From positions 5,070,001 through 5,134,000 of the forward strand of contig NC_013739.1 in NCBI RefSeq assembly GCF_000025265.1: DNA of 64,000 bases, given 5' to 3'. Numbering within the stretch: position 1 is the first letter of the stretch; each line of letters begins with the position of its first letter. Positions 18,844-26,419 of this stretch are shown piece by piece. The stretch is from Conexibacter woesei DSM 14684. Its GTDB lineage: Bacteria > Actinomycetota > Thermoleophilia > Solirubrobacterales > Solirubrobacteraceae. The position numbers were made by a program, and so were the translations under genes. Below the pieces are notes generated by a model. The model was given only the letters and a program-made list of their open reading frames with translations, had not been told where the DNA came from and ran no database searches.

Positions 18844-20777
18844 CTGGTCCTCACGTTCTGCACGCTTCTGCGCGTGTTGCCGGCCTTGTCGCGCGCGGTC
18901 ACGCGCACGCGGTAGGCGCCGGCTCTGCGGTATCGGTGGGTGGCGGCTGCGCCCCGCCCGCGTCTGCCGTCGCCCCACTCGATCGCGACACGCGCGAGCC
19001 CGGAGGACTCTCTGCGGACGCCGTCGGAGGTGCGCACGCGCACGGTGCGGCGTCCGACGCGCGCGACACGCGGGCGCGGCGGGGCGCGGTCGACTCTCAG
19101 CCGCGCAGCGAGGCTCGTCGTCGTCTGCTGCGCCGGGTCGGTCGCAACGACCGTCAGCTCATGGTCGCCGTCGCCGACTCTGCTCGCGGCGAGCGTCCGT
19201 CTCAACACGGTCAGCCCGCTCGCGACGTCCTCGCCGTCGACCTGGACGGTGTAGGTGACACGGCCGGCGGCGCTGTGCGCGCGCTCCCACGAGATCGGGA
19301 TCTGCCGCGCGCGCGTCCATTCGAGCGGCGGGTAGACGGCGAACCCGCCGGGCGGCGCGTCGATCGAGGCGGCGACGACCTGGCGTCCCTCCTCTCTGCC
19401 TTGCAGGAAGCCGACGAGCGCGCTGCCGTACGGCGAGCCGGCGAAGCGGAGCGCGTCGACGACCCCGCCGGCGGGCGCGCTGACGAGCCGCTGGAACGGC
19501 GTCCCGTCGGCGCGCCGCTCCAGCAGGCCGACGCCCGCGGCTCCGCCCTGATCCACCTTCCAGGCGGCGGCCAGCGACCCCTGCGCCCCGCGCGCGACGA
19601 ACGGGTCCGGCGCGCTGCGCGGGCTGCCGTCGTCGAGCCGCACGTGCGCGCCGACGGTCGTCTCGTCGCCGCTGACGCCGAGTGCGGAGGCGTCGATCGA
19701 GAGACCGGCCTCGAAGCTGCCGCGATCGTCGACCGAGACGCTCAGCGCGCCGAGGCTGCCGGCGGGACCGTCGGCGTCGCCGCCGCCGTCGACCGGGCGC
19801 GGGCCGAGAAATCTGCCGGCGCCCTCGACGAGGCTCGACGGCAGCATGTTCACGAGCGCGCGCGGGCGCGTCCACGCGCTCTGCGAATCGGGCTGCTGGC
19901 GGAAGCCGACGATCGCCTCTCCGAACGGCGCGACGGCGACCGCGAGCTGATCGACCGGTCCGCGGACGGGCTTGCCGCCGGCCTCCGCCGGGCTCGCAGG
20001 CAGGACGTTCCCGAGCACTTGGCCGAACACGCGTCGCGCGTACGCGCGCGGGACGAGCTGGTCGTCGGGCTCGATCCACGCCACGACCGCGTTGCCATTC
20101 CCGTCGCTCGAGACCTGCGGGCCGTTGAGCGGCGTCGGCGTCGCCTGCGGCTGTGCCTGGATGCGGTCGACCGGCTGACCGAGCTGCGACCAGAACGAGC
20201 CGGAGTAGCGCTGCAGGCGGATGTCGGCGTCGATCGTGCCGGGTGGCAGCAGCGGGCTCTGGCGCTGGTAGATCACGCGGTAGGCGAGGTACGCGACGCC
20301 GCCCGGCCCCATCGACAGCGACGGCGCCGCGTCGAGCCCCTCGCGCACGTCGAGGTCGATCGCGACCGGCACCTGGAAGCTGCGCGCGCCGGGGTCCAGC
20401 GAGGCGGAGAACATGCGGTTCTGGACGCCGCCGCCGTACTGGTGGATCCAGGTGACGACGAGCCGGCCGCCGTTGCCGGCGCCGATCGCCGGCCACGAGG
20501 AGTCGAAGCGCTGGCCGGCGTCGACGCGCTGCGGCGGCTGCCATCTGCGGTCGACGTAGCGGCTGACGAAGACGTGGACGCGGCCGTCGAGGCGCTTGCG
20601 GTAGACGAGCCCGCCGCTGCCGTCCTCCGCCATCGCGACGCCGTCGACGCCGACGACGTCGGCGGAAGGACCGTCGAGCGTCACCGCGGGGCTGACCGTC
20701 GCGTCGGCGGGAGCGGCGAGGAAGGCGAGGGCGACGAGCGTGAGCGCCGGCAGGCGGCGAAGGGCGAACGGGCGCAC
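18840..20777 (-). CDS. Secreted propeller protein with C-terminal Ig/PKD-like domain
   Basis: 645 residues. The signal peptide is about 1-27 (ALTLVALAFLAAPADA). The first 430 residues are sialidase/propeller-like, with repeated short strands (GNGNAVVAWIEPDDQ, GPGGVAYLAYRVI, GSLAAAWKVDQGG, APFGEAIVGFRQQ). The C terminus has two Ig-like segments, the last ending in a PKD-like AIEWGDGRRG ... THRYRRAGAYRVRVTARDKAGN. It starts divergently from pstS, and the shared 137-bp gap holds GTTCACC-type repeats on its side too, so phosphate control is possible. It is the first gene of a two-gene operon. The function is not recognised; no Asp-box enzyme residues were identified. Confidence 0.75.
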   Translation of the reverse strand: MRPFALRRLPALTLVALAFLAAPADATVSPAVTLDGPSADVVGVDGVAMAEDGSGGLVYRKRLDGRVHVFVSRYVDRRWQPPQRVDAGQRFDSSWPAIGAGNGGRLVVTWIHQYGGGVQNRMFSASLDPGARSFQVPVAIDLDVREGLDAAPSLSMGPGGVAYLAYRVIYQRQSPLLPPGTIDADIRLQRYSGSFWSQLGQPVDRIQAQPQATPTPLNGPQVSSDGNGNAVVAWIEPDDQLVPRAYARRVFGQVLGNVLPASPAEAGGKPVRGPVDQLAVAVAPFGEAIVGFRQQPDSQSAWTRPRALVNMLPSSLVEGAGRFLGPRPVDGGGDADGPAGSLGALSVSVDDRGSFEAGLSIDASALGVSGDETTVGAHVRLDDGSPRSAPDPFVARGAQGSLAAAWKVDQGGAAGVGLLERRADGTPFQRLVSAPAGGVVDALRFAGSPYGSALVGFLQGREEGRQVVAASIDAPPGGFAVYPPLEWTRARQIPISWERAHSAAGRVTYTVQVDGEDVASGLTVLRRTLAASRVGDGDHELTVVATDPAQQTTTSLAARLRVDRAPPRPRVARVGRRTVRVRTSDGVRRESSGLARVAIEWGDGRRGRGAAATHRYRRAGAYRVRVTARDKAGNTRRSVQNVRTR

Positions 20778-20811
20778 GGTCCCGCAGATTGGACGCTCGT
20801 CGCGCCGCTCC

Positions 20812-20857
20812 GGTGAACAAATCGATAACGCAAACGCGCGTTCACGAGTCGGTAACG
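20812..20857. promoter_or_regulatory. Divergent PHO-box-like pairs between the propeller gene and pstS
   Basis: On the minus strand, GTTATCG (20829-20823) and GTTCACC (20818-20812) are 11 bp apart. On the plus strand, GTTCACG (20840-20846) and GGTAACG (20851-20857) are 11 bp apart. Each pair points toward one of the two divergent genes. The spacing matches the 11-nt unit of actinobacterial PhoP operators, though the units are less perfect than at 16687-16748. Confidence 0.55.
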
Positions 20858-20914
20858 GGGACCGCCAGACGATCGGCGACCATCGCCGCGAAACCCGTCA
20901 CCAACGGAGGTCCT

Positions 20915-21718
20915 GTGCGTCACCGCGCAACCACAATCGCCGTCGCCGCCGTTGCGGCCACCGCGGTCGCCGCACCCGCGGCGACCGCAGCGACCATCAC
21001 CATGAGCGGCTCCACGTCGGTCGCGCCGCTCGTTCAGGAGCTGGGCAAGAAGTACTTCGCGACGTACAGAACCGGGTTCAAGATCCAGCAGGGCGGATCG
21101 GACACCGGCATCAACGACGTCGCCCGCGGCCGCGTCACGATCGGCAACGCCTCGCGCAAGCAGCAGTCCAGCGACCCGGGCGGCCTCGTCTTCAACACGA
21201 TCGCGTACGACGCCGTCTGCATCATCACCAACTCCGCCAACCCGCTCGGCACGCTCTCCCAGGACCAGGTCGCCTCGATCTTCACCGGTCGCACGCGCGC
21301 CTGGAGCCAGGTGCCCGGCGCGGGCGCGAGCGGCTCGATCGAGCTGATCAGCCGTACCGCCACCTCCGGCACCGCCGACGCGTTCAGAGAGATCTTCCTC
21401 GGCAACACCGCGAGCGTCGCCGCAAGCGCCCAGGTGAAGACGTCCAACGGCCTCGTCCAGCAGTCCGTCGCCGCGTCCAGAGGCGCGATCGGCTTCGTCT
21501 CGCTCGACTTCGTCAGAGGCGGCCTCAAGACGGTCAACTACCAGGGCGTCCCGTGCACGCTGCGCAACGCGAAGTCCGGTCAGTACCAGGGCGTCCGCCC
21601 GTTCTCGCTCGTCACGCGCGGTGCGCCGAGCGGCGACGCGAAGAGATTCATCAACTGGGTCAAGACGAGCAGCGCCGCGCGCGCGATCATCAACACCCAC
21701 TGGATCCCGCTTCGGTGA
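20915..21718 (+). CDS. pstS: Phosphate ABC transporter substrate-binding protein PstS
   Basis: 267 residues that capture phosphate outside the membrane for the PstCAB importer encoded next. A signal peptide covers about 1-25 (TTIAVAAVAATAVAAPAATAA). The binding fold begins with MSGSTSVAPLVQELGKKY. It continues with QQGGSDTGINDVARGRVTIGNASR, the SGT loop (RTATSGTADAFREIFL) and GAIGFVSLDFV. The GTG at 20915 is favoured by GGAGGT directly upstream and because the signal peptide begins there; an upstream ATG at 20789 would cover the promoter repeats. No lipobox cysteine is present, so it may be freely secreted or attached by other means. Its stop overlaps pstC (GTGA). Confidence 0.9.
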   Translation: MRHRATTIAVAAVAATAVAAPAATAATITMSGSTSVAPLVQELGKKYFATYRTGFKIQQGGSDTGINDVARGRVTIGNASRKQQSSDPGGLVFNTIAYDAVCIITNSANPLGTLSQDQVASIFTGRTRAWSQVPGAGASGSIELISRTATSGTADAFREIFLGNTASVAASAQVKTSNGLVQQSVAASRGAIGFVSLDFVRGGLKTVNYQGVPCTLRNAKSGQYQGVRPFSLVTRGAPSGDAKRFINWVKTSSAARAIINTHWIPLR

Positions 21719-22710
21719 GCTGGCTGCCGTCACGGAGGCGCGGCGCGCCGCGCCGTCCTCCTGAGCGCGCCGAGCTGGTGCTCGGCGCGCTCGCGGCGAC
21801 CCTCCTGCTGCTGATCGCGGGGATGCTCGCGTTCGTCTTCAAGGAGGCGTGGCCCTCCTTCAGCCACAACGGCCTCGCCTGGTTCGGCGGCGGCGGCTCG
21901 ACCCAGCAGCAGCTGACGGCGATCTACGAGTCGCCGTCGAACCCCGACGACTACGTCTACACGCTGCACGCCTGGCCGCTGATCTACGGCACGATCCTCA
22001 GCACCGGCCTCGCGGTCCTGATCGGCCTCCCGTTCGCGCTGCTGTGCGCGCTCTTCATGGTCGAGTTCGCGCCGCCCGGCCTGCGCCGCGTGATGACGCC
22101 GGTCGTGCGCTTCCTCGCCGCCGTGCCGTCGGTCATCTACGGCCTGATCGGCATCCTCGTGCTGGCGCCGTGGATCAACGACCACCTCGTCGACGGCGAC
22201 TTCAAGCTCGCCGTCAACGCGATCGTGCCGATCAGCGGCGGCGGCCTGCTGCTCGCCTCGCTGATCCTGACGATCATGATCGTGCCGATCATGATCGCGA
22301 TCATCGGCGACGCGCTGCGCGCGGTGCCGCGCTCGTGGATCGAGGGCTCCGCCGCGCTCGGCGTCAACCGCTGGCGCACGATGTGGAAGGTCGCCGTCCG
22401 CACCGCCCGGCCGGCGATCGCCGCCGCGGTCGTGCTCGCGACCGCCCGCGCGCTCGGCGAGGCGATCATGCTCGCGATGGTCTCCGGCTCGTTCATCTGG
22501 TCGCCGAACCCGCTCGACGGCATCAACTTCTTCCTCGAGCCGATCCAGCCGCTCGCCGCGACGATCGTGACCCAGTCGGAGGGCTTCTCGGCCGTCCCGC
22601 TCGGCCAGACGCTGTACGCGATCGCGGCCGTGCTGTTGGTCTCCTCCGCGCTGCTGTCGTTCGCCGGCTGGGCGGTCCGCCAACCGCTGCGCAAGTACGG
22701 GACGCGCTGA
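21715..22710 (+). CDS. pstC: Phosphate ABC transporter permease PstC
   Basis: A 331-residue inner-membrane permease. After a short basic N terminus, TM1 is at about 22-42 (LGALAATLLLLIAGMLAFVF). An outer loop and five further helices follow. The cytoplasmic EAA loop that docks on PstB is clear: EGSAALGVNRWRTMWKVAVRTARPAI, followed by ARALGEAIMLAMVSGS. It pairs with PstA to form the phosphate channel. The GTG start at 21715 overlaps the pstS stop, and its own stop overlaps pstA (TGATG), which suggests tight translational coupling. Regulation should follow the GTTCAC repeats upstream of pstS. Confidence 0.93.
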   Translation: MSWLPSRRRGAPRRPPERAELVLGALAATLLLLIAGMLAFVFKEAWPSFSHNGLAWFGGGGSTQQQLTAIYESPSNPDDYVYTLHAWPLIYGTILSTGLAVLIGLPFALLCALFMVEFAPPGLRRVMTPVVRFLAAVPSVIYGLIGILVLAPWINDHLVDGDFKLAVNAIVPISGGGLLLASLILTIMIVPIMIAIIGDALRAVPRSWIEGSAALGVNRWRTMWKVAVRTARPAIAAAVVLATARALGEAIMLAMVSGSFIWSPNPLDGINFFLEPIQPLAATIVTQSEGFSAVPLGQTLYAIAAVLLVSSALLSFAGWAVRQPLRKYGTR

Positions 22711-23696
22711 TGAGCGCGCTCGCGACGCCGCCGCCCACGCGGCAGCCCACGCCCAGACGCACCCGCGCGCGCGACAGCGCCGCCTCGTGGCCGCTGCGCG
22801 ACCGGATCGGGCTCGCCGCCTGCTGGGCCGCCGGCCTCACGCTGACGGCGGTCGCGCTGACGATCCTCGTCTACATGTGCGTGAAGGGGATCACGCAGCT
22901 GAGATTCGACATGCTCACGTCGCACCCGTCCGCAGCGGTCGACCAGAGCAGATCGGGCGGCTTCCTCGACCCGATCCAGGGCACGCTGCTGCTGACCACG
23001 ATCGGGATCGTGATCGCGGTGCCGATCGGCGTCTGCGTCGCGCTGTGGCTCGTCGAGTACGGACGCCCGAAGGCGCTCGCGCGGATCGTCGAGTCCGCGG
23101 TCGACGTGATCGCCGGCGCGCCGAGCGTCGTGCTTGCGCTGTTCGGCCTCTCGATCTTCTCCGAGACGATCTTCACGTGGATGTCGTTCCGCTCCGAGGA
23201 CACGGCGTTCGGCCGCTCGTTCATGGTCGCCGGGACGATCATGAGCCTGATCGCGCTGCCGCTCGTGATCGCCGCGACGCGCGAGGCGCTGCTGCAGGTC
23301 CCCAACCACGTGCGCGAGGCGTCGCTGGCGCTCGGCAAGACGAAGGCGTCGACGATCCGCGCGGTCCTGCTGCCCGCGGTCCGCCCCGGCATCGCGACCG
23401 GCACCGCGCTCGGCATGGGCCGCATCATCGGCGACACCGCGATCGTCATCCTGCTGCTCGGCAACACGCTCACGACGCAGCCGCGCGACGGCGGCGTCTG
23501 GGGCCTGTCGCTGCTGCAGGGGACCGGCTCGACGCTGACGAGCTACATCTACGGCAACTCCCCGATCGGCGAGGGCAACGCTCCGCAGAAGGCGTACGCG
23601 GCGGCGTTCGTGCTGCTGCTGATCGTTGTCGGGCTCAACGCACTGGCGACCCGCATCGCGCGGGGACGCGGGAAGGAGACCGCGTGGATCCGCTGA
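22710..23696 (+). CDS. pstA: Phosphate ABC transporter permease PstA
   Basis: A 328-residue second permease of the phosphate importer. A 40-residue basic, Pro-rich cytoplasmic start precedes TM1 (CWAAGLTLTAVALTILVYMCV). The permease domain carries GTLLLTTIGIVIAVPIGVCVALWLVEY and the EAA loop EASLALGKTKASTIRAVLLPAVRPGI, followed by GRIIGDTAIVILLLGN. Family order and length are typical. The ATG shares bases with the pstC stop. The end of the gene overlaps the likely GTG start of pstB by 13 bases, where GGAAGGAG inside pstA supplies the ribosome site for pstB. Confidence 0.93.
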   Translation: MSALATPPPTRQPTPRRTRARDSAASWPLRDRIGLAACWAAGLTLTAVALTILVYMCVKGITQLRFDMLTSHPSAAVDQSRSGGFLDPIQGTLLLTTIGIVIAVPIGVCVALWLVEYGRPKALARIVESAVDVIAGAPSVVLALFGLSIFSETIFTWMSFRSEDTAFGRSFMVAGTIMSLIALPLVIAATREALLQVPNHVREASLALGKTKASTIRAVLLPAVRPGIATGTALGMGRIIGDTAIVILLLGNTLTTQPRDGGVWGLSLLQGTGSTLTSYIYGNSPIGEGNAPQKAYAAAFVLLLIVVGLNALATRIARGRGKETAWIR

Positions 23697-24583
23697 TGCC
23701 ACCGCCCCCGATCCGGAAGATCTCGCTCGACGCGCCGCCGACGGTGGTGCCGGTCGCGCCGATCCCGCTCGCGTCGGCGAACGGCAACGGCCATCACACC
23801 CCCGGTCCGCCGGCCTCGAGCGCGCCGGTGATCGAGCGGATGCGCTGCGAGGCGGTCACGATCGCCTACGGGCCGAAGGTCGCGGTCAACAGAGTCGACC
23901 TGCCGATCAGGCAGGGCGAGGTGCTCGCGATGATCGGGCCGTCCGGCTGCGGCAAGACGACGCTGCTGCGCTCGCTCAACCGCCTCACCGAGCTGACGCC
24001 GAGCGCCGCGCGCGGCGGGCGCATCACGCTCGACGGCGAGGACGTCGACCAGCTCGAGGTGACGAGGCTGCGGACGCGCGTCTCGATGGTCTTCCAGCAG
24101 CCCAACCCGTTCCCGATGAGCGTCTTCGACAACGTCGCCTACGCGCTGCGCGAAGGCGGCCGCAAGCGGCCGCGCAAGGCGGCGCTGATCGAGCCGGTCG
24201 AGCGCGCGCTGACGCGCGCCGGGCTGTGGAACGAGGTCAAGGACAACCTCGACCATCCGGCGCTGCGGCTGTCCGGCGGTCAGCAGCAGCGGCTCTGCAT
24301 CGCGCGGGCGCTCGCCGCGCAGCCCGAGGTGCTGCTGATGGACGAGCCGTGCTCGGCACTGGACCCGCTCTCGACGACGATCATCGAGGAGCTGATCCTC
24401 GAGCTGCGCGAGCAGATCGCGGTCGTGATCGTCACGCACAACCTCCAGCAGGCGCAGCGCGTCGCCGACCGCGTCGCGTTCATGTACCTCGGCGAGCTGG
24501 TCGAGTACGGCAGCGGCGAGCAGGTCTTCAACGCGCCGCGCGCGCAGCGCACGCGCGACTACGTCGGCGGGGCGTTCGGGTGA
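23684..24583 (+). CDS. pstB: Phosphate ABC transporter ATP-binding protein PstB
   Basis: A 299-residue ATPase that powers phosphate import. Walker A is GPSGCGKT (85-92), Q-loop VFQQPNPFPMSVFDNV, signature LSGGQ (196-200), Walker B LLMDEP (217-222) and H-loop VTHNLQQA. A 50-residue Pro/Ala/Asn-rich N-terminal extension (SANGNGHHTPGPPAS) precedes the ABC domain; usual PstB proteins start near the domain. The GTG at 23684 is five bases after GGAAGGAG; the ATG at 23696 overlapping the pstA stop is an alternative that would shorten the protein by four residues. It is in one operon with pstS, pstC and pstA, and the following gene starts inside its stop codon. Confidence 0.93.
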   Translation: MDPLMPPPPIRKISLDAPPTVVPVAPIPLASANGNGHHTPGPPASSAPVIERMRCEAVTIAYGPKVAVNRVDLPIRQGEVLAMIGPSGCGKTTLLRSLNRLTELTPSAARGGRITLDGEDVDQLEVTRLRTRVSMVFQQPNPFPMSVFDNVAYALREGGRKRPRKAALIEPVERALTRAGLWNEVKDNLDHPALRLSGGQQQRLCIARALAAQPEVLLMDEPCSALDPLSTTIIEELILELREQIAVVIVTHNLQQAQRVADRVAFMYLGELVEYGSGEQVFNAPRAQRTRDYVGGAFG

Positions 24584-25317
24584 GATTCCGCATGTCCGCC
24601 GTGCTCGCCTCCGCCGCAGTGCTCGCCGTCAGCGGCGCCGGCTGCGAGACCACGCGCGAGCAGGCAGCGAAGTTCGGCAGAGGCGGCAACGCCGCGTTCA
24701 GGGTCGAGGGGCTCGAGGTGCGCAGAGCCAACCGCGACGTGCGCGTCGTCGAGAGCAGCGTGATCAGCGACGTCAACGGGACCGCGGTCGTGGCGGTGCT
24801 GCGGAACGCCGGCAGAGCGGCGCTCGCCGACGTGCCGCTGGCGATGGTGGTGAAGGGCGCCGGCGGCAGAGCGCTGGCGAGAAACGACGAGCCGGGCCTC
24901 GAGCGCGGGCTCACGCACGCCCCGCTGCTGCCGGTCGGCAGAGACGTGCCGTGGGTCCACGACCAGGTGATCGTCGCCGGCGGCAGAGCGACCGCGGCCG
25001 AGGTCACGCCCGGTGCCGGCAGACCGGCGCCCGGCGACGCCGGCGCGAACGAGATCGCGATCTCGGCGGCGAGACTGGAGGGCGACCCGGCGAGCGGCAT
25101 CACCGCGATCGCGAACGCGGTCAACAGATCCGGCGTCGCGCAGAGAGACCTGCTGATCGTCTGCGTCGCGCGCAGAGGCGGGCGCGTCGTCGCCGCCGGC
25201 CGCGCGATCGTGCCGTCGATCAGAGCCGGCGGCAGAGCCGAGTTCCAGGTCTTCTTCATCGGCGACCCGACCGGCGCCGAGCTGACGTTCGACGCCCAGC
25301 CCACGACCTTCGATTGA
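24580..25317 (+). CDS. Exported protein of unknown function in the pst operon
   Basis: 245 residues from a GTG that overlaps the pstB stop; an ATG at 24592 is possible. The N terminus is a signal peptide ending in VSGAGCE, a near-lipobox in which the -3 residue (Gly) is atypical, so lipid attachment is uncertain. The body has two similar beta-rich halves of about 95 residues. Each contains a V-x-G-T-A-V-V/ITAIAN-x-x-NRSG pattern (SDVNGTAVVAVLRNAGRAAL; ASGITAIANAVNRSGVAQ), like FxLYD or CARDB-type domains that measure protein contacts at the surface. AGA is by far the main arginine codon. A phosphate-binding accessory role is only a guess from position. Confidence 0.7.
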   Translation: MRFRMSAVLASAAVLAVSGAGCETTREQAAKFGRGGNAAFRVEGLEVRRANRDVRVVESSVISDVNGTAVVAVLRNAGRAALADVPLAMVVKGAGGRALARNDEPGLERGLTHAPLLPVGRDVPWVHDQVIVAGGRATAAEVTPGAGRPAPGDAGANEIAISAARLEGDPASGITAIANAVNRSGVAQRDLLIVCVARRGGRVVAAGRAIVPSIRAGGRAEFQVFFIGDPTGAELTFDAQPTTFD

Positions 25318-25322
25318 TCGAG

Positions 25323-25988
25323 ATGAGCCAGAACACCACCTGCCGCACGTGCGGCGCGTCGCTCGCGCCGGACCAGCGCTACTGCCTCGCGTGCGGCGAG
25401 CGGGTCGCCGCGCCGCGACTCGACTTCGCCGCCGAGCTGGACGCGCCGCCGGCCGCTTCCGCGCCGTCGCCGGGCGCTTCGCCGGGCGCTTCGCCGACCG
25501 CCGCCCCGGCTGCCAGCGGGGGCGCTCCTCCGCCGTCGCGGCTCGACCGTGTGGGCGGGCCGATGGGCGCGGCCGCGGTCGTGCTGGTCGCGCTCGGCGT
25601 CGGCTTCCTGATCGGCCAGGGCGGCAACGAGCCGCCGACGGTCACCCAGCCGGCGCCGGTCGTGAACTTCCAGGGCGGCACGGGCGGCGGGACCGGCGCG
25701 CCGGTCGACGGCGCGACGACGGACGAGGGCGCGACGGACGCGACGGGCGGCGACGCCGGCTCCGGCGGCAGGGCGAGAACGGCCGGCGGCAGAAGAGCCG
25801 CCGCGGAGGACGCGAGAAGAGTGCTGGACAGCCTCAGAGACATCCCCAAGTCGGATGGCGGCGAGGACACCGGCGGCGACATCAACAGACTGAGAGCGCT
25901 GCCCGACGAGACGGCGACGCCGGGAGCGCCGCCGCCGAGAGACGACAGAGAGGCCGGCGGCGGCACGGAGGCGTTCGAGATCGGATGA
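25323..25988 (+). CDS. Zinc-ribbon single-pass membrane protein
   Basis: 221 residues. A zinc ribbon lies at residues 7-25 (CRTCGASLAPDQRYCLACGE, two CxxC pairs 11 residues apart). A Pro/Ala/Ser linker leads to one transmembrane helix near 81-100 (GAAAVVLVALGVGFLIGQGG), then a low-complexity Gly/Thr/Asp outer part and a charged, AGA-rich C-terminal segment with a short predicted helix (AEDARRVLDSLRDIP). The zinc ribbon should face the cytoplasm. It lies six bases after the previous gene and overlaps the next (ATGA). It is the first of three adjacent genes with related ribbons; the function is unknown. Confidence 0.72.
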   Translation: MSQNTTCRTCGASLAPDQRYCLACGERVAAPRLDFAAELDAPPAASAPSPGASPGASPTAAPAASGGAPPPSRLDRVGGPMGAAAVVLVALGVGFLIGQGGNEPPTVTQPAPVVNFQGGTGGGTGAPVDGATTDEGATDATGGDAGSGGRARTAGGRRAAAEDARRVLDSLRDIPKSDGGEDTGGDINRLRALPDETATPGAPPPRDDREAGGGTEAFEIG

Positions 25989-26419
25989 GCCAGCTCGACT
26001 CCATCCGCCACCGCCTGAGCCCGAAGCGGCTGATCGCCGGCGACCCGCCCCCGCCCCCGCCGAGCCCGTTGCCGCCCGGGGGCGGCCAGGCGGTCGACGC
26101 GAACGACCTCGCCGAGCGCCGCGACGCGCTCGCGCGCGAGCTGGCCGAACGGCAATGGGACCTCGGCGGCCTCGCCTACGAGATGGCGATCCGCGACCAC
26201 TTCCGCCTCGACGTCCTCATGCGCCAAGCCGGCAGACTCCAAGAGATCGACGCACGCCTCGGCGAAGTCGAGCACCTCCTCCGCCTCGACACGACCGGCG
26301 CCGCCGGCGCCTGCCCACAGTGCGGCACCCTCTACGCGCGCGGCGCGGTGTTCTGCTCGCAGTGCGCGTTCCAGCTCGTCGGCGTCCAGGCGCCCAGCGA
26401 CGGCGGGGCAGCCGCGTGA
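25985..26419 (+). CDS. Small zinc-ribbon protein
   Basis: 144 residues, cytoplasmic, without signal or membrane segment. A Pro-rich N terminus (PPPPPPSPLPPGGG) precedes an amphipathic helical region (LAERRDALARELAERQWDLGGLAYEMAIRDHFRLDVLMRQAGR in parts), which probably forms a coiled coil. It ends in a zinc ribbon with CPQCG and CSQC. The gene is joined to its neighbours by ATGA and GTGA overlaps. Its helical part plus ribbon suggests a protein adaptor for the membrane ribbon proteins encoded on each side. No enzyme motif is visible. Confidence 0.7.
   Translation: MSQLDSIRHRLSPKRLIAGDPPPPPPSPLPPGGGQAVDANDLAERRDALARELAERQWDLGGLAYEMAIRDHFRLDVLMRQAGRLQEIDARLGEVEHLLRLDTTGAAGACPQCGTLYARGAVFCSQCAFQLVGVQAPSDGGAAA

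Noticed and set aside
24634-24660. Lipobox in the exported pst-operon protein
   Set aside because: The cysteine is preceded by Gly-Ala-Gly; the usual Leu/Val/Ile at -3 is missing, so lipid attachment is left open.
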